From JBEKVE01 sp049514335 (GTDB lineage Bacteria; Actinomycetota; Acidimicrobiia; Acidimicrobiales; UBA8190), in NCBI GenBank assembly GCA_049514335.1, contig JBEKVE010000002.1:1-53461 (forward strand): a stretch of 53,461 bases of DNA, in the 5' to 3' direction. A model generated the notes under the pieces. That model saw nothing but the letters and a program-made list of their open reading frames with translations. It ran no database searches and had not been told where the DNA came from. A program made the position numbers and the translations under genes. Positions 1 through 8,291 of this stretch are shown here, in pieces; positions within the stretch are counted from its first letter, which is position 1, and every line of letters begins with the position of its first letter.

Positions 1-479
1 TCGGCCTCGGGCGTGCCCGCCTGCACCTCGAGGCCGGCGTAGACGTCCTCGGTGTTCTCCCGGAAGATCACCATGTCGACCTTCTCGGGGTGGCGCACGG
101 GGGAGGGCACGCCGGTGAACCAGCGCACGGGGCGCAGGCACACGTAGAGGTCGAGGATCTGGCGCAGCGCCACGTTGAGGGACCGGATCCCCCCGCCCAC
201 CGGCGTGGTGAGCGGCCCTTTGATGCCGATCAGGTGGTCACGGAAGGCCTGGACCGTGGCGTCGGGGAGCCAGTCCCCGGTCTCCTTGTAGGCCTTCTCC
301 CCCGCCAGCACCTCCTTCCAGGCGATGCTGCGGCCGTGCTTGGCGGCGGCGGCGTCGAAGACGAGGCGCGACGCCGGCCAGATGTCGACCCCGGTGCCGT
401 CGCCCTCGATGAAGGGGATGATGGGCTCGTCGGGGACCTGGAGCGTCCCGTCGGGCCCCATGGTGATGCGCTGTGCCAT
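1..479 (-). CDS. icd: NADP-dependent isocitrate dehydrogenase, N-terminal part (cut by window edge)
   Basis: Oxidative decarboxylation of isocitrate to 2-oxoglutarate in the TCA cycle. About 159 codons are visible, starting at the ATG whose first base is 479; the C-terminal part lies beyond base 1. The visible part has PIIPFIEGDGTG near residue 20, GGGIRSLNVALRQ (the loop whose serine is the regulatory phosphosite in the E. coli enzyme) and RENTEDVYAG, which together mark the E. coli-type NADP enzyme rather than isopropylmalate dehydrogenase. No Shine-Dalgarno sequence is visible, and a -10-like box sits 8 nt before the start. metF lies just upstream. Confidence 0.93.
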   Translation of the reverse strand, partial: MAQRITMGPDGTLQVPDEPIIPFIEGDGTGVDIWPASRLVFDAAAAKHGRSIAWKEVLAGEKAYKETGDWLPDATVQAFRDHLIGIKGPLTTPVGGGIRSLNVALRQILDLYVCLRPVRWFTGVPSPVRHPEKVDMVIFRENTEDVYAGLEVQAGTPEA

Positions 480-487
480 GGCGGTCG

Positions 488-493
488 AGCCTA
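488..493 (-). promoter_or_regulatory. Candidate -10 box placing the icd start at the transcript 5' end
   Basis: TAGGCT on the minus strand (TANNNT form) ends 8 nt before the icd ATG. A TTGTCG hexamer lies 19 nt further upstream, a long but possible spacer. With no ribosome binding site visible, this is the layout of a leaderless actinobacterial transcript. Inference from motif only. Confidence 0.35.
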
Positions 494-500
494 ACGGGGT

Positions 501-1367
501 CTACGCGTTGGCCGACAAGCCGAGCGCGCTGTAGATCTCCCGGGTCGCGCTCGACCGGTTGAGCGTGTAGAAGTGCAGCCCCGGCGCCCCCGCCGACAAC
601 AGCCGCTCGCACAGCTCGGTGGCGATGCCCACGCCCGTGCGGCGCACCTCGTCGTCTCCCCCCCGGGCCGACGCCTCCTCCAGGCGGGCCACGGCCCAGT
701 CGGGGACGGCCGCCCCCATCTGGGCCATGCGGGGGACCGAGCGCAGCGTGGTGACGGGCATGATGCCGGGCAGCACGGGGCGATCCACCCCCCGGGCGGC
801 GAGGTCGTCCATGAGGGCGCTGTACTGGTCGGCTTCGAAGAAGAACTGGGTCACGCCGAAGTCGGCGAGGAGGAGCTTCTCGGCCAGGAAGGCCCGGTCC
901 GATGCCATGTCGGGGGAGGCGGGGTGACCGGCCGGGTGGGCCGCCACCCCGATGGAGAAACCCCCCACCGCCCGGGCCAGCTCCACCAGCTCGATGGCGT
1001 GCGCCAGCTCACCCTCGCCCGCATCGGGGTGGGTGGGCGGGTCGCCGCCCAGGGCCATCAGGTTCTCCACTCCCGCCTTTCGCAACGACACCAGGATCTC
1101 GGCCAGCTCGAGTCGGGTGTGGGCCACGCAGATGAGGTGGGCCATGGGCGTGAGGGTGGTGGTGCGCAGCATTCCCGCCACCAGGTCGTGGGTGCGCTGG
1201 CGCGACTCGCGGCCACCCCTGTAGGTGACCGACACGAACGAGGGCGCCAGGGGCTCGAGGTCGCGCAGGGTGCGCACCAGGGTGGCGTGCTCCTGGTCGT
1301 TCTTGGGGGGGAAGAACTCGAAAGAGTAGGTGGGACCGCCGGCGAGCAGGTCCGAGATCAGCGCCAT
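501..1367 (-). CDS. metF: Methylenetetrahydrofolate reductase
   Basis: Reduces 5,10-methylene-THF to 5-methyl-THF for methionine synthesis; a cytoplasmic flavoprotein TIM barrel. The 288-residue protein is family length. FEFFPPK at about 16-22 carries the conserved catalytic glutamate, SFVSVTYRGG follows near residue 45, and the C-terminal part has the conserved NRSSATREI segment. The ATG at 1367 has no clear Shine-Dalgarno but a TAGAAT box 9 nt upstream. It shares one-carbon metabolism with folD and purH/purN a few kilobases away. icd starts 21 nt downstream. Confidence 0.95.
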   Translation of the reverse strand: MALISDLLAGGPTYSFEFFPPKNDQEHATLVRTLRDLEPLAPSFVSVTYRGGRESRQRTHDLVAGMLRTTTLTPMAHLICVAHTRLELAEILVSLRKAGVENLMALGGDPPTHPDAGEGELAHAIELVELARAVGGFSIGVAAHPAGHPASPDMASDRAFLAEKLLLADFGVTQFFFEADQYSALMDDLAARGVDRPVLPGIMPVTTLRSVPRMAQMGAAVPDWAVARLEEASARGGDDEVRRTGVGIATELCERLLSAGAPGLHFYTLNRSSATREIYSALGLSANA

Positions 1368-1376
1368 GACCAGGCG

Positions 1377-1382
1377 ATTCTA
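1377..1382 (-). promoter_or_regulatory. -10 box (TAGAAT) directly before metF
   Basis: TAGAAT on the minus strand matches five of six consensus positions and ends 9 nt before the metF ATG, so transcription would begin within a few bases of the start codon. No good -35 is seen at 16-18 nt. This suggests a leaderless or nearly leaderless metF mRNA. Confidence 0.45.
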
Positions 1383-1425
1383 CCGGAGCCCGCCCGCCTC
1401 GGCCCGGGCCGCACCCGCCGCCCGA

Positions 1426-3072
1426 TCAGGAGGGACGCGGCGCCGGGACCGTCGGGGGTCGTCCGGTGTCCATCGGAGCCTCGCCCCGGACCGCCGGGGT
1501 GTCGGTTCCGGGATCCGGGGAGTCGGTTCCGGGATCCGGCGAGTCGACCGACGTCCGCCACGGAAGGGCGGCGAGCACCACCGCGGCGCCACCGAGGGCC
1601 ACGGCGGCACCGAGGGCCAGCGCCACCTTGTTGCCGCTCATGAAGGCCCCACGGGCCGCACCGGCCAGGAGCCCACCCGACGCCCCTCCCACACGTCCCG
1701 CCACCACCAGGGCACCTCCCAGTGAGCCCAGGATGGAGGGCAGCACACTGGCGGGCACGTGCCGGCCGGCGAGGGCGGCGCGCATGTGGTCCTGGTACCG
1801 GGTCGACAGCACGCTGCCCACGACGGCCACGCCGAGTGCGCCACCGACCTGCAGGGCGACGGTGTTGGTCGCCGACCCGATCCCCGAGTCCCCCTGGGGG
1901 ACCGATCCCACCACGGCGTTGGTGGCGGTGGGCAGCAACAGCCCCGCCCCGGTCCCGATCAGCAGGAGCCCGAGGACCACGTCGGCGTACGTCGTCGCCG
2001 ACGTGGAGTGCAACGAGATCTGCCACAGGCCGCCGGCGACGGCGAGGAGGGCGGCGCCCACGGTCACCTTGACCCCGACGAGGCGGGCGATTGAAGGCGA
2101 GAGCGTGGCACTGACGACGATGGTGGCGGCGATGGGCAGGATGCGAACGCCCGCCTGCAGCGGTGAGTACCCCAGGTAGAACTGGAGGAACTGCGTCTGG
2201 ACGAACAGCGCCCCCATCAGCCCGAAGACGCCGAGGCACTCGGCGGCGAGCGCCACCGAGAAGCGGCGTTCCCGAAAGTACGCCAGCGGCAGCATGGGGT
2301 GATGGCTGCGAGCCTCCCAGGCGACGAAACTCGCCAGGATCACGACGCTCGTCGCGCCCACCCCCACCACGATGCCCGACGTCCACCCATGGCTCGGAGC
2401 CTCGATGATCGCCCACAACAGCAGGCCCAGGCCGGCGATCGACAAGACTGCCCCGGTGGGGTCGGGGCGCTTGGCCGCCGGGTTCTTCGAGTCGGGCACG
2501 AGCACGAGGGCCCCGATGAATCCCGCTGCCACGATGGGCACGTTGACCAGGAAGATCGATCCCCACCAGAACCTCGACAGCAGTACGCCGCCCGCGATAG
2601 GGCCGACGGCGATGCCGAGCCCGATGGTCCCCGCCCAGATGCCGATGGCCCGGGCCCGCTCCTTCGCCTCCCGGAAGATGTCGTTGATGATCGACAACGA
2701 CGCCGGGATGGTGACGGCGGCCCCGACGCCCATGACGGCCCGGCACGCGATGAGCAGATGGACCGACCCCGAGAAGGCTGCACCGATCGATCCCGTGGCG
2801 AACAGGGCCAGCCCGAGGAGGAAGAACCTCCTGCGCCCGAAACGGTCGGCCAGGCTCCCCCCCACGAGCAGCAGGCCGGCGAACACCATGGCGTAGGAGT
2901 CCACGATCCACTGCAGCTGGCTCGAGGTGGCGTGCAGATCCCGGACCAGTGTGGGCAGGGCCACATTGAGGATGGTGTTGTCCACATTGATGATGAGTGC
3001 GGCGACGCACACCACCACCAACGCCGCCCACCGGTGCCCGGCACGCGCTCCGTGATGCGAGACCGACACCAT
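1426..3072 (-). CDS. MFS drug-exporter family protein (DHA2, 14-TM type)
   Basis: Proton-driven efflux permease of the EmrB/QacA type in the inner membrane; substrate unknown. From the chosen ATG it is 548 residues. Family signs are WAALVVVCVAALIINVDNT in the first membrane segment, NVALPTLVRDL, LADRFGRRR (motif A) and repeated hydrophobic segments consistent with 14 helices. The ATG at 3072 is preferred because GAAAGGTGG lies about 8 nt upstream; an in-frame GTG at 3135 would add 21 residues but has no ribosome binding site. The C-terminus is a non-membrane tail with a tandem SPDPGTD repeat. No regulator gene is adjacent. Confidence 0.88.
   Translation of the reverse strand: MVSVSHHGARAGHRWAALVVVCVAALIINVDNTILNVALPTLVRDLHATSSQLQWIVDSYAMVFAGLLLVGGSLADRFGRRRFFLLGLALFATGSIGAAFSGSVHLLIACRAVMGVGAAVTIPASLSIINDIFREAKERARAIGIWAGTIGLGIAVGPIAGGVLLSRFWWGSIFLVNVPIVAAGFIGALVLVPDSKNPAAKRPDPTGAVLSIAGLGLLLWAIIEAPSHGWTSGIVVGVGATSVVILASFVAWEARSHHPMLPLAYFRERRFSVALAAECLGVFGLMGALFVQTQFLQFYLGYSPLQAGVRILPIAATIVVSATLSPSIARLVGVKVTVGAALLAVAGGLWQISLHSTSATTYADVVLGLLLIGTGAGLLLPTATNAVVGSVPQGDSGIGSATNTVALQVGGALGVAVVGSVLSTRYQDHMRAALAGRHVPASVLPSILGSLGGALVVAGRVGGASGGLLAGAARGAFMSGNKVALALGAAVALGGAAVVLAALPWRTSVDSPDPGTDSPDPGTDTPAVRGEAPMDTGRPPTVPAPRPS
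1501..1542. repeat. 21-bp tandem repeat, two copies, in the MFS gene tail
   Basis: Two near-identical 21-bp units sit head to tail (one mismatch). They are in frame in the exporter gene and encode a doubled SPDPGTD heptad in the C-terminal cytoplasmic tail. Likely replication-slippage product. Confidence 0.8.
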
Positions 3073-3135
3073 GCCACCACCACCTTTCTCGGCGGCGGCG
3101 GGATCAGGGGCGTCGGCGATCGCCGTCCTCGACAC

Positions 3136-3146
3136 GCAACGGTTGC
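3136..3146. promoter_or_regulatory. Candidate operator palindrome upstream of the MFS exporter
   Basis: GCAAC-G-GTTGC is a perfect 11-bp palindrome 64 bp upstream of the preferred exporter start. Exporters of this family are usually controlled by TetR- or MarR-type repressors binding such sites, but no regulator is encoded next to it, so the assignment is tentative. Confidence 0.3.
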
Positions 3147-3204
3147 AATGAGACGCTACTCAAGAACCACCCCGGCCGCGCCCCGGCACCGGCGCAGGGG
3201 CCGG

Positions 3205-3942
3205 TCAACCCCCCGGTCGACGGGCGAGGCCGGCGACGAGGTCGACCACCAGCTCGGGGCGGCTCAGGAACGGTGAGTGCCCGGTGGGCCACTCGACCAC
3301 GTTGTCGGCGCGGCACGCCAGGATGCGTTGCAGGTCGGGATGGACGACGTTGTCGATGCCGCACACCGCGTACGTCGACGGCCGGCCCCGCCAGGCCACG
3401 GCGCTCGGCGACTGCGACAGGGTGTCGAGGCGGTGCGGACCCAGCCGGGCCACGGCCCAGTCCGCCACGTCGGCCGGGCAGTCGTCGTAGAAGAGCAGGC
3501 GCGCCGCGTCGGGGTCGATGCGGCACGAGCCGTCGTCGGCCATGCGCATGGCGGACAGGAGGTCGGGCCGGCCCGAGTGGTCGATGCCGGCCGCCTGTGT
3601 CTGCGCCGTGGCCACACCCACCGCCGACTCGTCGTGGTCGAGGTTGAACGAGGCGATGTAGACGAGGTGGGCGACGGCGGGGTGCTCACCCGCCTCGGTG
3701 ATGACGACGCCGCCGTAGGAGTGCCCCACGAGCACCACCGGTTCGTCGAACCCGTCGAGCACCGACCGCACCCGCTCGGCGTCGCCGTGGAGGTCGGCCA
3801 TGGGGCCGGTGTCGGCGCCGTGCCCGGCAAGGTCGATCGCCACCACCTTCGTCCCCGTGGCACCGAGGCCCGCCGCCACCGGCTCCCAGCACCACGCCCC
3901 GTGCCAGGCGCCGTGGACGAGGACGACGGGTCGGGCGGACAC
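3205..3942 (-). CDS. Alpha/beta-fold hydrolase (esterase-like)
   Basis: Predicted cytoplasmic serine hydrolase of unknown substrate, 245 residues from the GTG at 3942. VVLVHGAWHGAWCW (6-19) gives the HG oxyanion loop, GHSYGG puts the nucleophile at Ser75, and WPTGHSPF near the C-terminus supplies the catalytic His. The pattern resembles the plant-type methylesterase/hydroxynitrile-lyase-like group found widely in actinobacteria. An upstream extension to 4068 is possible in frame, but it is Arg/Trp-rich and covers the divergent promoter region, so it was rejected. Its start region is shared with the plus-strand gene at 4034. Confidence 0.82.
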   Translation of the reverse strand: MSARPVVLVHGAWHGAWCWEPVAAGLGATGTKVVAIDLAGHGADTGPMADLHGDAERVRSVLDGFDEPVVLVGHSYGGVVITEAGEHPAVAHLVYIASFNLDHDESAVGVATAQTQAAGIDHSGRPDLLSAMRMADDGSCRIDPDAARLLFYDDCPADVADWAVARLGPHRLDTLSQSPSAVAWRGRPSTYAVCGIDNVVHPDLQRILACRADNVVEWPTGHSPFLSRPELVVDLVAGLARRPGG

Positions 3943-4033
3943 GGGCCCATTTTGCCAGGAGGACACCGGAGGTCCGCTGCCGCGCCACCGACGGCCCTGG
4001 TGCGCGGCGGCGCCCGTCCGCCATGATCGACGC

Positions 4034-4339
4034 ATGGCGACGAACCGGCGTCGGACCCTTGCCGCCACGATCGGGGTTCTCGTGGTGGGGACGGTCGTGG
4101 CCCGCCTCCTCGGCTACAAGGTGGGGGGCAACGTCGTGGTGCGATGTCGCCAGGGCCACCTCTTCACCACCATCTGGATCCCCGGCGCGTCGCTCAAGGC
4201 CATCCGCCTGGGCTGGTACCGGCTGCAGCGGTGCCCGGTGGGCGCGCACTGGACCCTGGTCCGCCCGGTGAAGGAGTCGACCCTGGGCGCCGAAGAGCTC
4301 CGCCGCGCCCGGGAGCACCACGACGTGCGGATCCCCTGA
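4034..4339 (+). CDS. Conserved hypothetical membrane protein with Cys-Gly-His motifs
   Basis: One of only two plus-strand genes with a recognisable protein in the window. It is 101 residues with an N-terminal membrane segment at about 9-27 (LAATIGVLVVGTVVARLLG), then a basic domain with CRQGHLFTTIW and RCPVGAHW. The spacing of the two Cys/His pairs suggests a possible metal site. The pattern is familiar from actinobacterial proteins of unknown function; I cannot name a function. It is divergent from the hydrolase gene 91 bp away and convergent with folD, ending 7 bp from the folD stop. The ATG at 4034 was chosen because the upstream extension is antisense to the hydrolase. Confidence 0.72.
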   Translation: MATNRRRTLAATIGVLVVGTVVARLLGYKVGGNVVVRCRQGHLFTTIWIPGASLKAIRLGWYRLQRCPVGAHWTLVRPVKESTLGAEELRRAREHHDVRIP

Positions 4340-4346
4340 GCCCGCC

Positions 4347-5204
4347 CTAGTCGAGGCGGCGCTCGGCGGCGCGCACGGCGTTGCGCAGGAGCATGGCCCG
4401 GGTCATGGGCCCCACCCCGCCCAGACGGGGCGTGATCCACCCCGCCACCTCGGCCACGGCCTGGTCCACGTCGGGCACGAGCCGGCGACCCTCCCACGAC
4501 GTGCCCGCACTCACCACGGCCGCCCCGGGCTTCACCATGTCGGCGGTGACGATCCCCGGCGATCCCGCCGCCGCCACCACGATGTCGGCCCGCCGGACGT
4601 GCTCGGCCAGGTCGGGCACGCCGGTGTGGACGACGGTGACAGCGGCGTTGCAGCCGGGTCGCTTGAGAGCGAGCAGCAGGGCCAGCGGTCGGCCGATGGT
4701 GATGCCCCTGCCGATGACCACCACGTGGCGGCCCTCCACCGGCACGTCGTAGGCGTGCAGCAGCTCGAGGATGCCCGCCGGCGTGCACGGCAGCGGGCCC
4801 GGGGTCCCCATGACCAGGCGACCCAGGTTGACCGGGTGCAGGCCGTCGGCGTCCTTGGCGCTCGACACGGCCAGCAGCGCCGCCTCCTCGTCGAGGCCCT
4901 TGGGCAGGGGGAGCTGGACCAGGTAGGCGTCCACGGCGCGGTCGGCGTTGAAGCGGGCGATGGTGGCCTCGAGCTCGGCCTGGCTCGTCTCTGCCGGCAG
5001 CTGGGCGTGCACCGACGCCATGCCGACCTTGGCGCAGTCCTCGTGCTTCAACGCCACGTAGCGCGCGCTCGACGGATCGTCGCCCACCAAGATGGTGCCG
5101 AGACCAGGGTGCACCCCCTCGGCCACCAGCTCGGCCACCCGGGTGGTGAGCTCGGCGCGGATGCGGGCGGCGAGCGCCTCACCGTCGAGGAGGATCGCCG
5201 TCAT
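4347..5204 (-). CDS. folD: Methylenetetrahydrofolate dehydrogenase / cyclohydrolase
   Basis: Bifunctional enzyme interconverting 5,10-methylene-, methenyl- and 10-formyl-THF, which supplies formyl groups to PurN and PurH encoded directly upstream. It has 285 residues. The YVxxK catalytic pair is Tyr49/Lys53, QLPLP lies at 97-101, KDADGLHPVN at 117-126, and VIGRGITIGRP is the NADP-binding segment. The ATG at 5204 follows the purH stop by 7 nt, so the gene is co-transcribed as purN-purH-folD. Confidence 0.95.
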   Translation of the reverse strand: MTAILLDGEALAARIRAELTTRVAELVAEGVHPGLGTILVGDDPSSARYVALKHEDCAKVGMASVHAQLPAETSQAELEATIARFNADRAVDAYLVQLPLPKGLDEEAALLAVSSAKDADGLHPVNLGRLVMGTPGPLPCTPAGILELLHAYDVPVEGRHVVVIGRGITIGRPLALLLALKRPGCNAAVTVVHTGVPDLAEHVRRADIVVAAAGSPGIVTADMVKPGAAVVSAGTSWEGRRLVPDVDQAVAEVAGWITPRLGGVGPMTRAMLLRNAVRAAERRLD

Positions 5205-5211
5205 GGCCGGC

Positions 5212-6735
5212 TCAATGCCGGAAGTGGCGCTCGCCGGTGAGCACCATGGCGATGCCGTGCTCGTCCGCCGCCGCCACCACCTCGTCGTCGCGCACCGAGC
5301 CACCGGGCTGGACCACCGCCGCGATGCCCGCCGCCGCCAGCACGTCGAGGCCGTCGCGGAACGGGAAGAACGCGTCGCTGGCCGCGGCGCCGCCACTGGC
5401 GCGGCCCGCCGCCTTGGCCACCGCGATCTGGGCCGCCTCGACGCGGCTCTGCTGGCCCGCGCCCACGCCCAGGGCTCGGCCACCGGCCGCCACCACGATG
5501 GCGTTGGACGACGTCCGGGCGCACACCCGCCAGGCCAGCTCCACATCGGGCCACTGCTCGTCGGTCGGTGCCACCTTCGTCGGCACCTGCCAGTCCGACC
5601 GCGACGACACGAGATGGTCGGGCTCCTGCACGAGGAAGCCCCCGCCCAGACTGCGCAGCTCCAGGGTGGCGCCGGTGTGGGGCGGGGCCTCGAGGATGCG
5701 CGTGGCCTTGCGCCGCGCCACGAGGGCCTCGACCGCCCCGGGGGCGAAGCCCGGGGCCACCACCACGTCGGCCTGGGGCCCCTCGGCCAGGGCCCGGGCC
5801 ACCTCGAGCGTGCACGGGCCGCCCAGCGCCACCACGCCGCCGAAGGCCGACACCGGGTCGCAGTCGAGCGCCCGGCGGTAGGCCTCCTCGAGCGTCGCGG
5901 CCAGCGCCACACCGCACGGGTTGGCGTGCTTCATGATGGCCACGGCCGCGTCGGGCCCGGTGGCCAGCTCGCCCACCAGGCGCCACCCGGCGTCGGCGTC
6001 GAAGAGGTTCAGGTACGACAGGGCACTGCCGCCGTGCTGGACCACGCCGTCCCACCACGTGGGCGCGCCCCGCACGCGGTAGCGGGCCCCGGCCTGGTGG
6101 GGGTTCTCGCCGTAGCGCAGCTCCTGGGCCCGGTCCAGGGCGAGGTGCAGCGTGGGGGCGAGAAGCGGCGCGGGCTCGCCGCCGGCGCCACCGCGGTCGA
6201 ACCACGCCACGATGGCGGCGTCGTAGGCGGCGACATGGGCAAAGGCGGCGCGCGCCAGCCGGCGGCGGGTGTCGGCGGACAGCGACCCCGATGCCCGCAG
6301 CTCCCCGAGCACCGCCTCGTAGTCGGCGGGGTCGACCACCACGCCCACATGGGCGTGGTTCTTGGCCGCGGCGCGCACCATGGTGGGCCCGCCCACGTCG
6401 ATGAGCTCGATGGAGGGGTCGGAGGAGAAGGGGTAGAGGTTGCACACCACCAGGTCGATGGGGGCGATGTCCTGGGCCTCGAGGTCGGCCAGGTGCGCCG
6501 GATCGGAGCGGTCGGCCAGGATGCCGCCGTGGATGCGGGGGTGCAGCGTCTTCACCCGGCCGCCGAGCATCTCTGGGGCGCCGGTGTAGGTGGCCACCTC
6601 GACGTGGTCGATGCCGCCGTCGTGCAGTGCCGCCGCCGTCTTGCCGCTCGCCACCAACTCCCAGCCCATGGCCCCGAGGCCCGAGGCCAGCTCGAGGAGG
6701 CCGTCCTTGTCGTACACCGAAAGCAGCGCTCTCAA
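5212..6735 (-). CDS. purH: Bifunctional AICAR transformylase / IMP cyclohydrolase
   Basis: Catalyses the last two steps of IMP synthesis. It has 507 residues: an MGS-like cyclohydrolase domain at about 1-190 (LLSVYDKDG, TLHPRIHGGIL, NLYPF) and an AICAR transformylase domain with KHANPCGVA and AFGGVVAL. Initiation is at a TTG whose TTGA overlaps the purN stop by 4 nt; GGGGAGA lies about 9 nt upstream, and the encoded Leu-Arg-Ala-Leu-Leu-Ser-Val matches the family N-terminus. A rare start codon therefore appears to be used under translational coupling. Confidence 0.95.
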   Translation of the reverse strand: MRALLSVYDKDGLLELASGLGAMGWELVASGKTAAALHDGGIDHVEVATYTGAPEMLGGRVKTLHPRIHGGILADRSDPAHLADLEAQDIAPIDLVVCNLYPFSSDPSIELIDVGGPTMVRAAAKNHAHVGVVVDPADYEAVLGELRASGSLSADTRRRLARAAFAHVAAYDAAIVAWFDRGGAGGEPAPLLAPTLHLALDRAQELRYGENPHQAGARYRVRGAPTWWDGVVQHGGSALSYLNLFDADAGWRLVGELATGPDAAVAIMKHANPCGVALAATLEEAYRRALDCDPVSAFGGVVALGGPCTLEVARALAEGPQADVVVAPGFAPGAVEALVARRKATRILEAPPHTGATLELRSLGGGFLVQEPDHLVSSRSDWQVPTKVAPTDEQWPDVELAWRVCARTSSNAIVVAAGGRALGVGAGQQSRVEAAQIAVAKAAGRASGGAAASDAFFPFRDGLDVLAAAGIAAVVQPGGSVRDDEVVAAADEHGIAMVLTGERHFRH

Positions 6736-7346
6736 CGCCCCGTCTCCCCTCGGGCCCGGGCGGCACCGGCCGTGCCGAGCTCCTCGACCATCCGCTTCAC
6801 CGTGGCGGGGTACAGCCGCCGCTCGCACGCCTTGATGCGCTCGTGGAGGGTCTCGACCGTGTCGCCGGCCACCACGGGGACCTTCTCCTGGGCGAGCACC
6901 GGCCCGGCGTCGACCTCCAGCGTGGCCAGGTGCACGGTGCACCCCGTGACCGTCACCCCGGCGGCGAGGGCGTCCTCCACGGCGTGCCACCCCGGGAAGG
7001 CGGGGAGCAGCGCCGGATGGGTGTTCAGGATCCGACCCGGGAAGGCGTCGTGCACCGCCCGGCCGAGCACCGTCCCGAACCCGGCCATGGCCACCAGCTC
7101 GACGCCGTGGGCCTCGAGCACCTCGGTGCAGCGCCGGGTGTAGGCGTCGCGACGGAAGCCCGGTCCGTACCCGCCGAAGTCCGTGCGGTCGACGAGCGCC
7201 GTGGCGACGCCGGCGCGGGCGGCGACGTCGAGCGCGCGGCACGGCCGGTCGGCCATCACCACCACGACGGGCACCGCCTCCTCGAGCATGGCTTCGAGGA
7301 TGCTCCCCGTACCGGAGACGAGCACCGCGACGCGCACGCCGGTCAC
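6732..7346 (-). CDS. purN: Phosphoribosylglycinamide formyltransferase
   Basis: Transfers formyl from 10-formyl-THF to GAR, step 3 of purine synthesis. It has 204 residues. The catalytic triad is conserved as Asn108, His110 (in NTHPALLPAF) and Asp146 (in LEVDAGPV). The phosphate loop reads SGTGSIL where most homologues have SGTGSNL, a minor change. First gene of purN-purH-folD; its stop overlaps the purH TTG. Confidence 0.94.
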   Translation of the reverse strand: MTGVRVAVLVSGTGSILEAMLEEAVPVVVVMADRPCRALDVAARAGVATALVDRTDFGGYGPGFRRDAYTRRCTEVLEAHGVELVAMAGFGTVLGRAVHDAFPGRILNTHPALLPAFPGWHAVEDALAAGVTVTGCTVHLATLEVDAGPVLAQEKVPVVAGDTVETLHERIKACERRLYPATVKRMVEELGTAGAARARGETGR

Positions 7347-7403
7347 GCTACCAGCGGCTGTCCGCCACCCCGGCAGCGGCGGAGGCGCCCGTCGGGACCG
7401 TGC

Positions 7404-8291
7404 TCACCCGAGGTTCTTGACGATCTCCACCATGCGCTCGCCGGCCTCGGTGGGGTTGAGCGCCACCGTGGCGCCCGCCGCTTCGAGGGCCGCCATCTTG
7501 GCCTGGGCCGTGCCCTGTGAGCCCGAGATGATGGCCCCGGCGTGTCCCATCTTGCGTCCGGGAGGAGCGGTGACCCCGGCGATGTAGCACACCACCGGTT
7601 TGGACATCGATGCGGCAATGAACGACGCCGCCTCCTCCTCCGCCGATCCACCGATCTCGCCGATCATCATGACGGCCCGGGTGTCGGGGTCGGACTCGAA
7701 CGCCGCCAGGCAGTCGATGAAGCTCGTGCCCGGCACCGGATCACCGCCGATGCCCACACAGGTGGTCTGGCCCACCTTCTGCTGGGACAGCTCGTGCAGC
7801 GCCTGGTAGGTGAGCGTGCCTGAGCGGCTCACGATACCGACCGGCCCCCCCGGCAGGGCGATGTCGCCCGAGGTGATGCCGATGTTGCACTTCCCCGGCG
7901 AGATGACGCCCGGGCAGTTCGGCCCGAGCAGGCGGGTGGCGGGGAAGTCGCGCCGCAAGGTGTTGTAGAACAGCGCCTCGTCCTGGGCGGGGATGCCCTC
8001 GGTGATGCACACGATGAACGAGATGCCCGCCGCGGCGGCGTCGAGGATGGCCGCCGGGGCGGCCTTGGGCGGCACCACCACGAACGACGCATCGGCGCCG
8101 GTGGCCTCCACGGCCTCCTTCATGGTGTCGTACACGGGCACGCCGTCCACGTCGGTGCCCCCCTTGCCCGGGGTCACGCCGGCCACCACCTGGGTGCCGT
8201 AGTCGCGGTTGCGCAACCCGTGGAAGCGGCCCTGACTGCCGGTCAGGCCCTGCACCACCACCTTGGTGTTCTCGTCCACGAAGATGCTCAT
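7404..8291 (-). CDS. sucD: Succinyl-CoA ligase alpha subunit
   Basis: Forms the CoA-binding, phosphohistidine half of the TCA enzyme that makes ATP or GTP from succinyl-CoA. It has 295 residues. The N-terminal Rossmann fold reads GLTGSQGRFH, the cysteine-containing GPNCPG loop lies mid-protein, and the active-site histidine is in GHAGAIISG near residue 250. The ATG at 8291 shares ATGA with the sucC stop, indicating coupled synthesis of the two subunits. Confidence 0.96.
   Translation of the reverse strand: MSIFVDENTKVVVQGLTGSQGRFHGLRNRDYGTQVVAGVTPGKGGTDVDGVPVYDTMKEAVEATGADASFVVVPPKAAPAAILDAAAAGISFIVCITEGIPAQDEALFYNTLRRDFPATRLLGPNCPGVISPGKCNIGITSGDIALPGGPVGIVSRSGTLTYQALHELSQQKVGQTTCVGIGGDPVPGTSFIDCLAAFESDPDTRAVMMIGEIGGSAEEEAASFIAASMSKPVVCYIAGVTAPPGRKMGHAGAIISGSQGTAQAKMAALEAAGATVALNPTEAGERMVEIVKNLG

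Noticed and set aside
5092..7143. 683-codon plus-strand ORF
   Set aside because: Antisense to purH, purN and the folD start, with low-complexity Arg/Gly/His composition; a by-product of high GC content.
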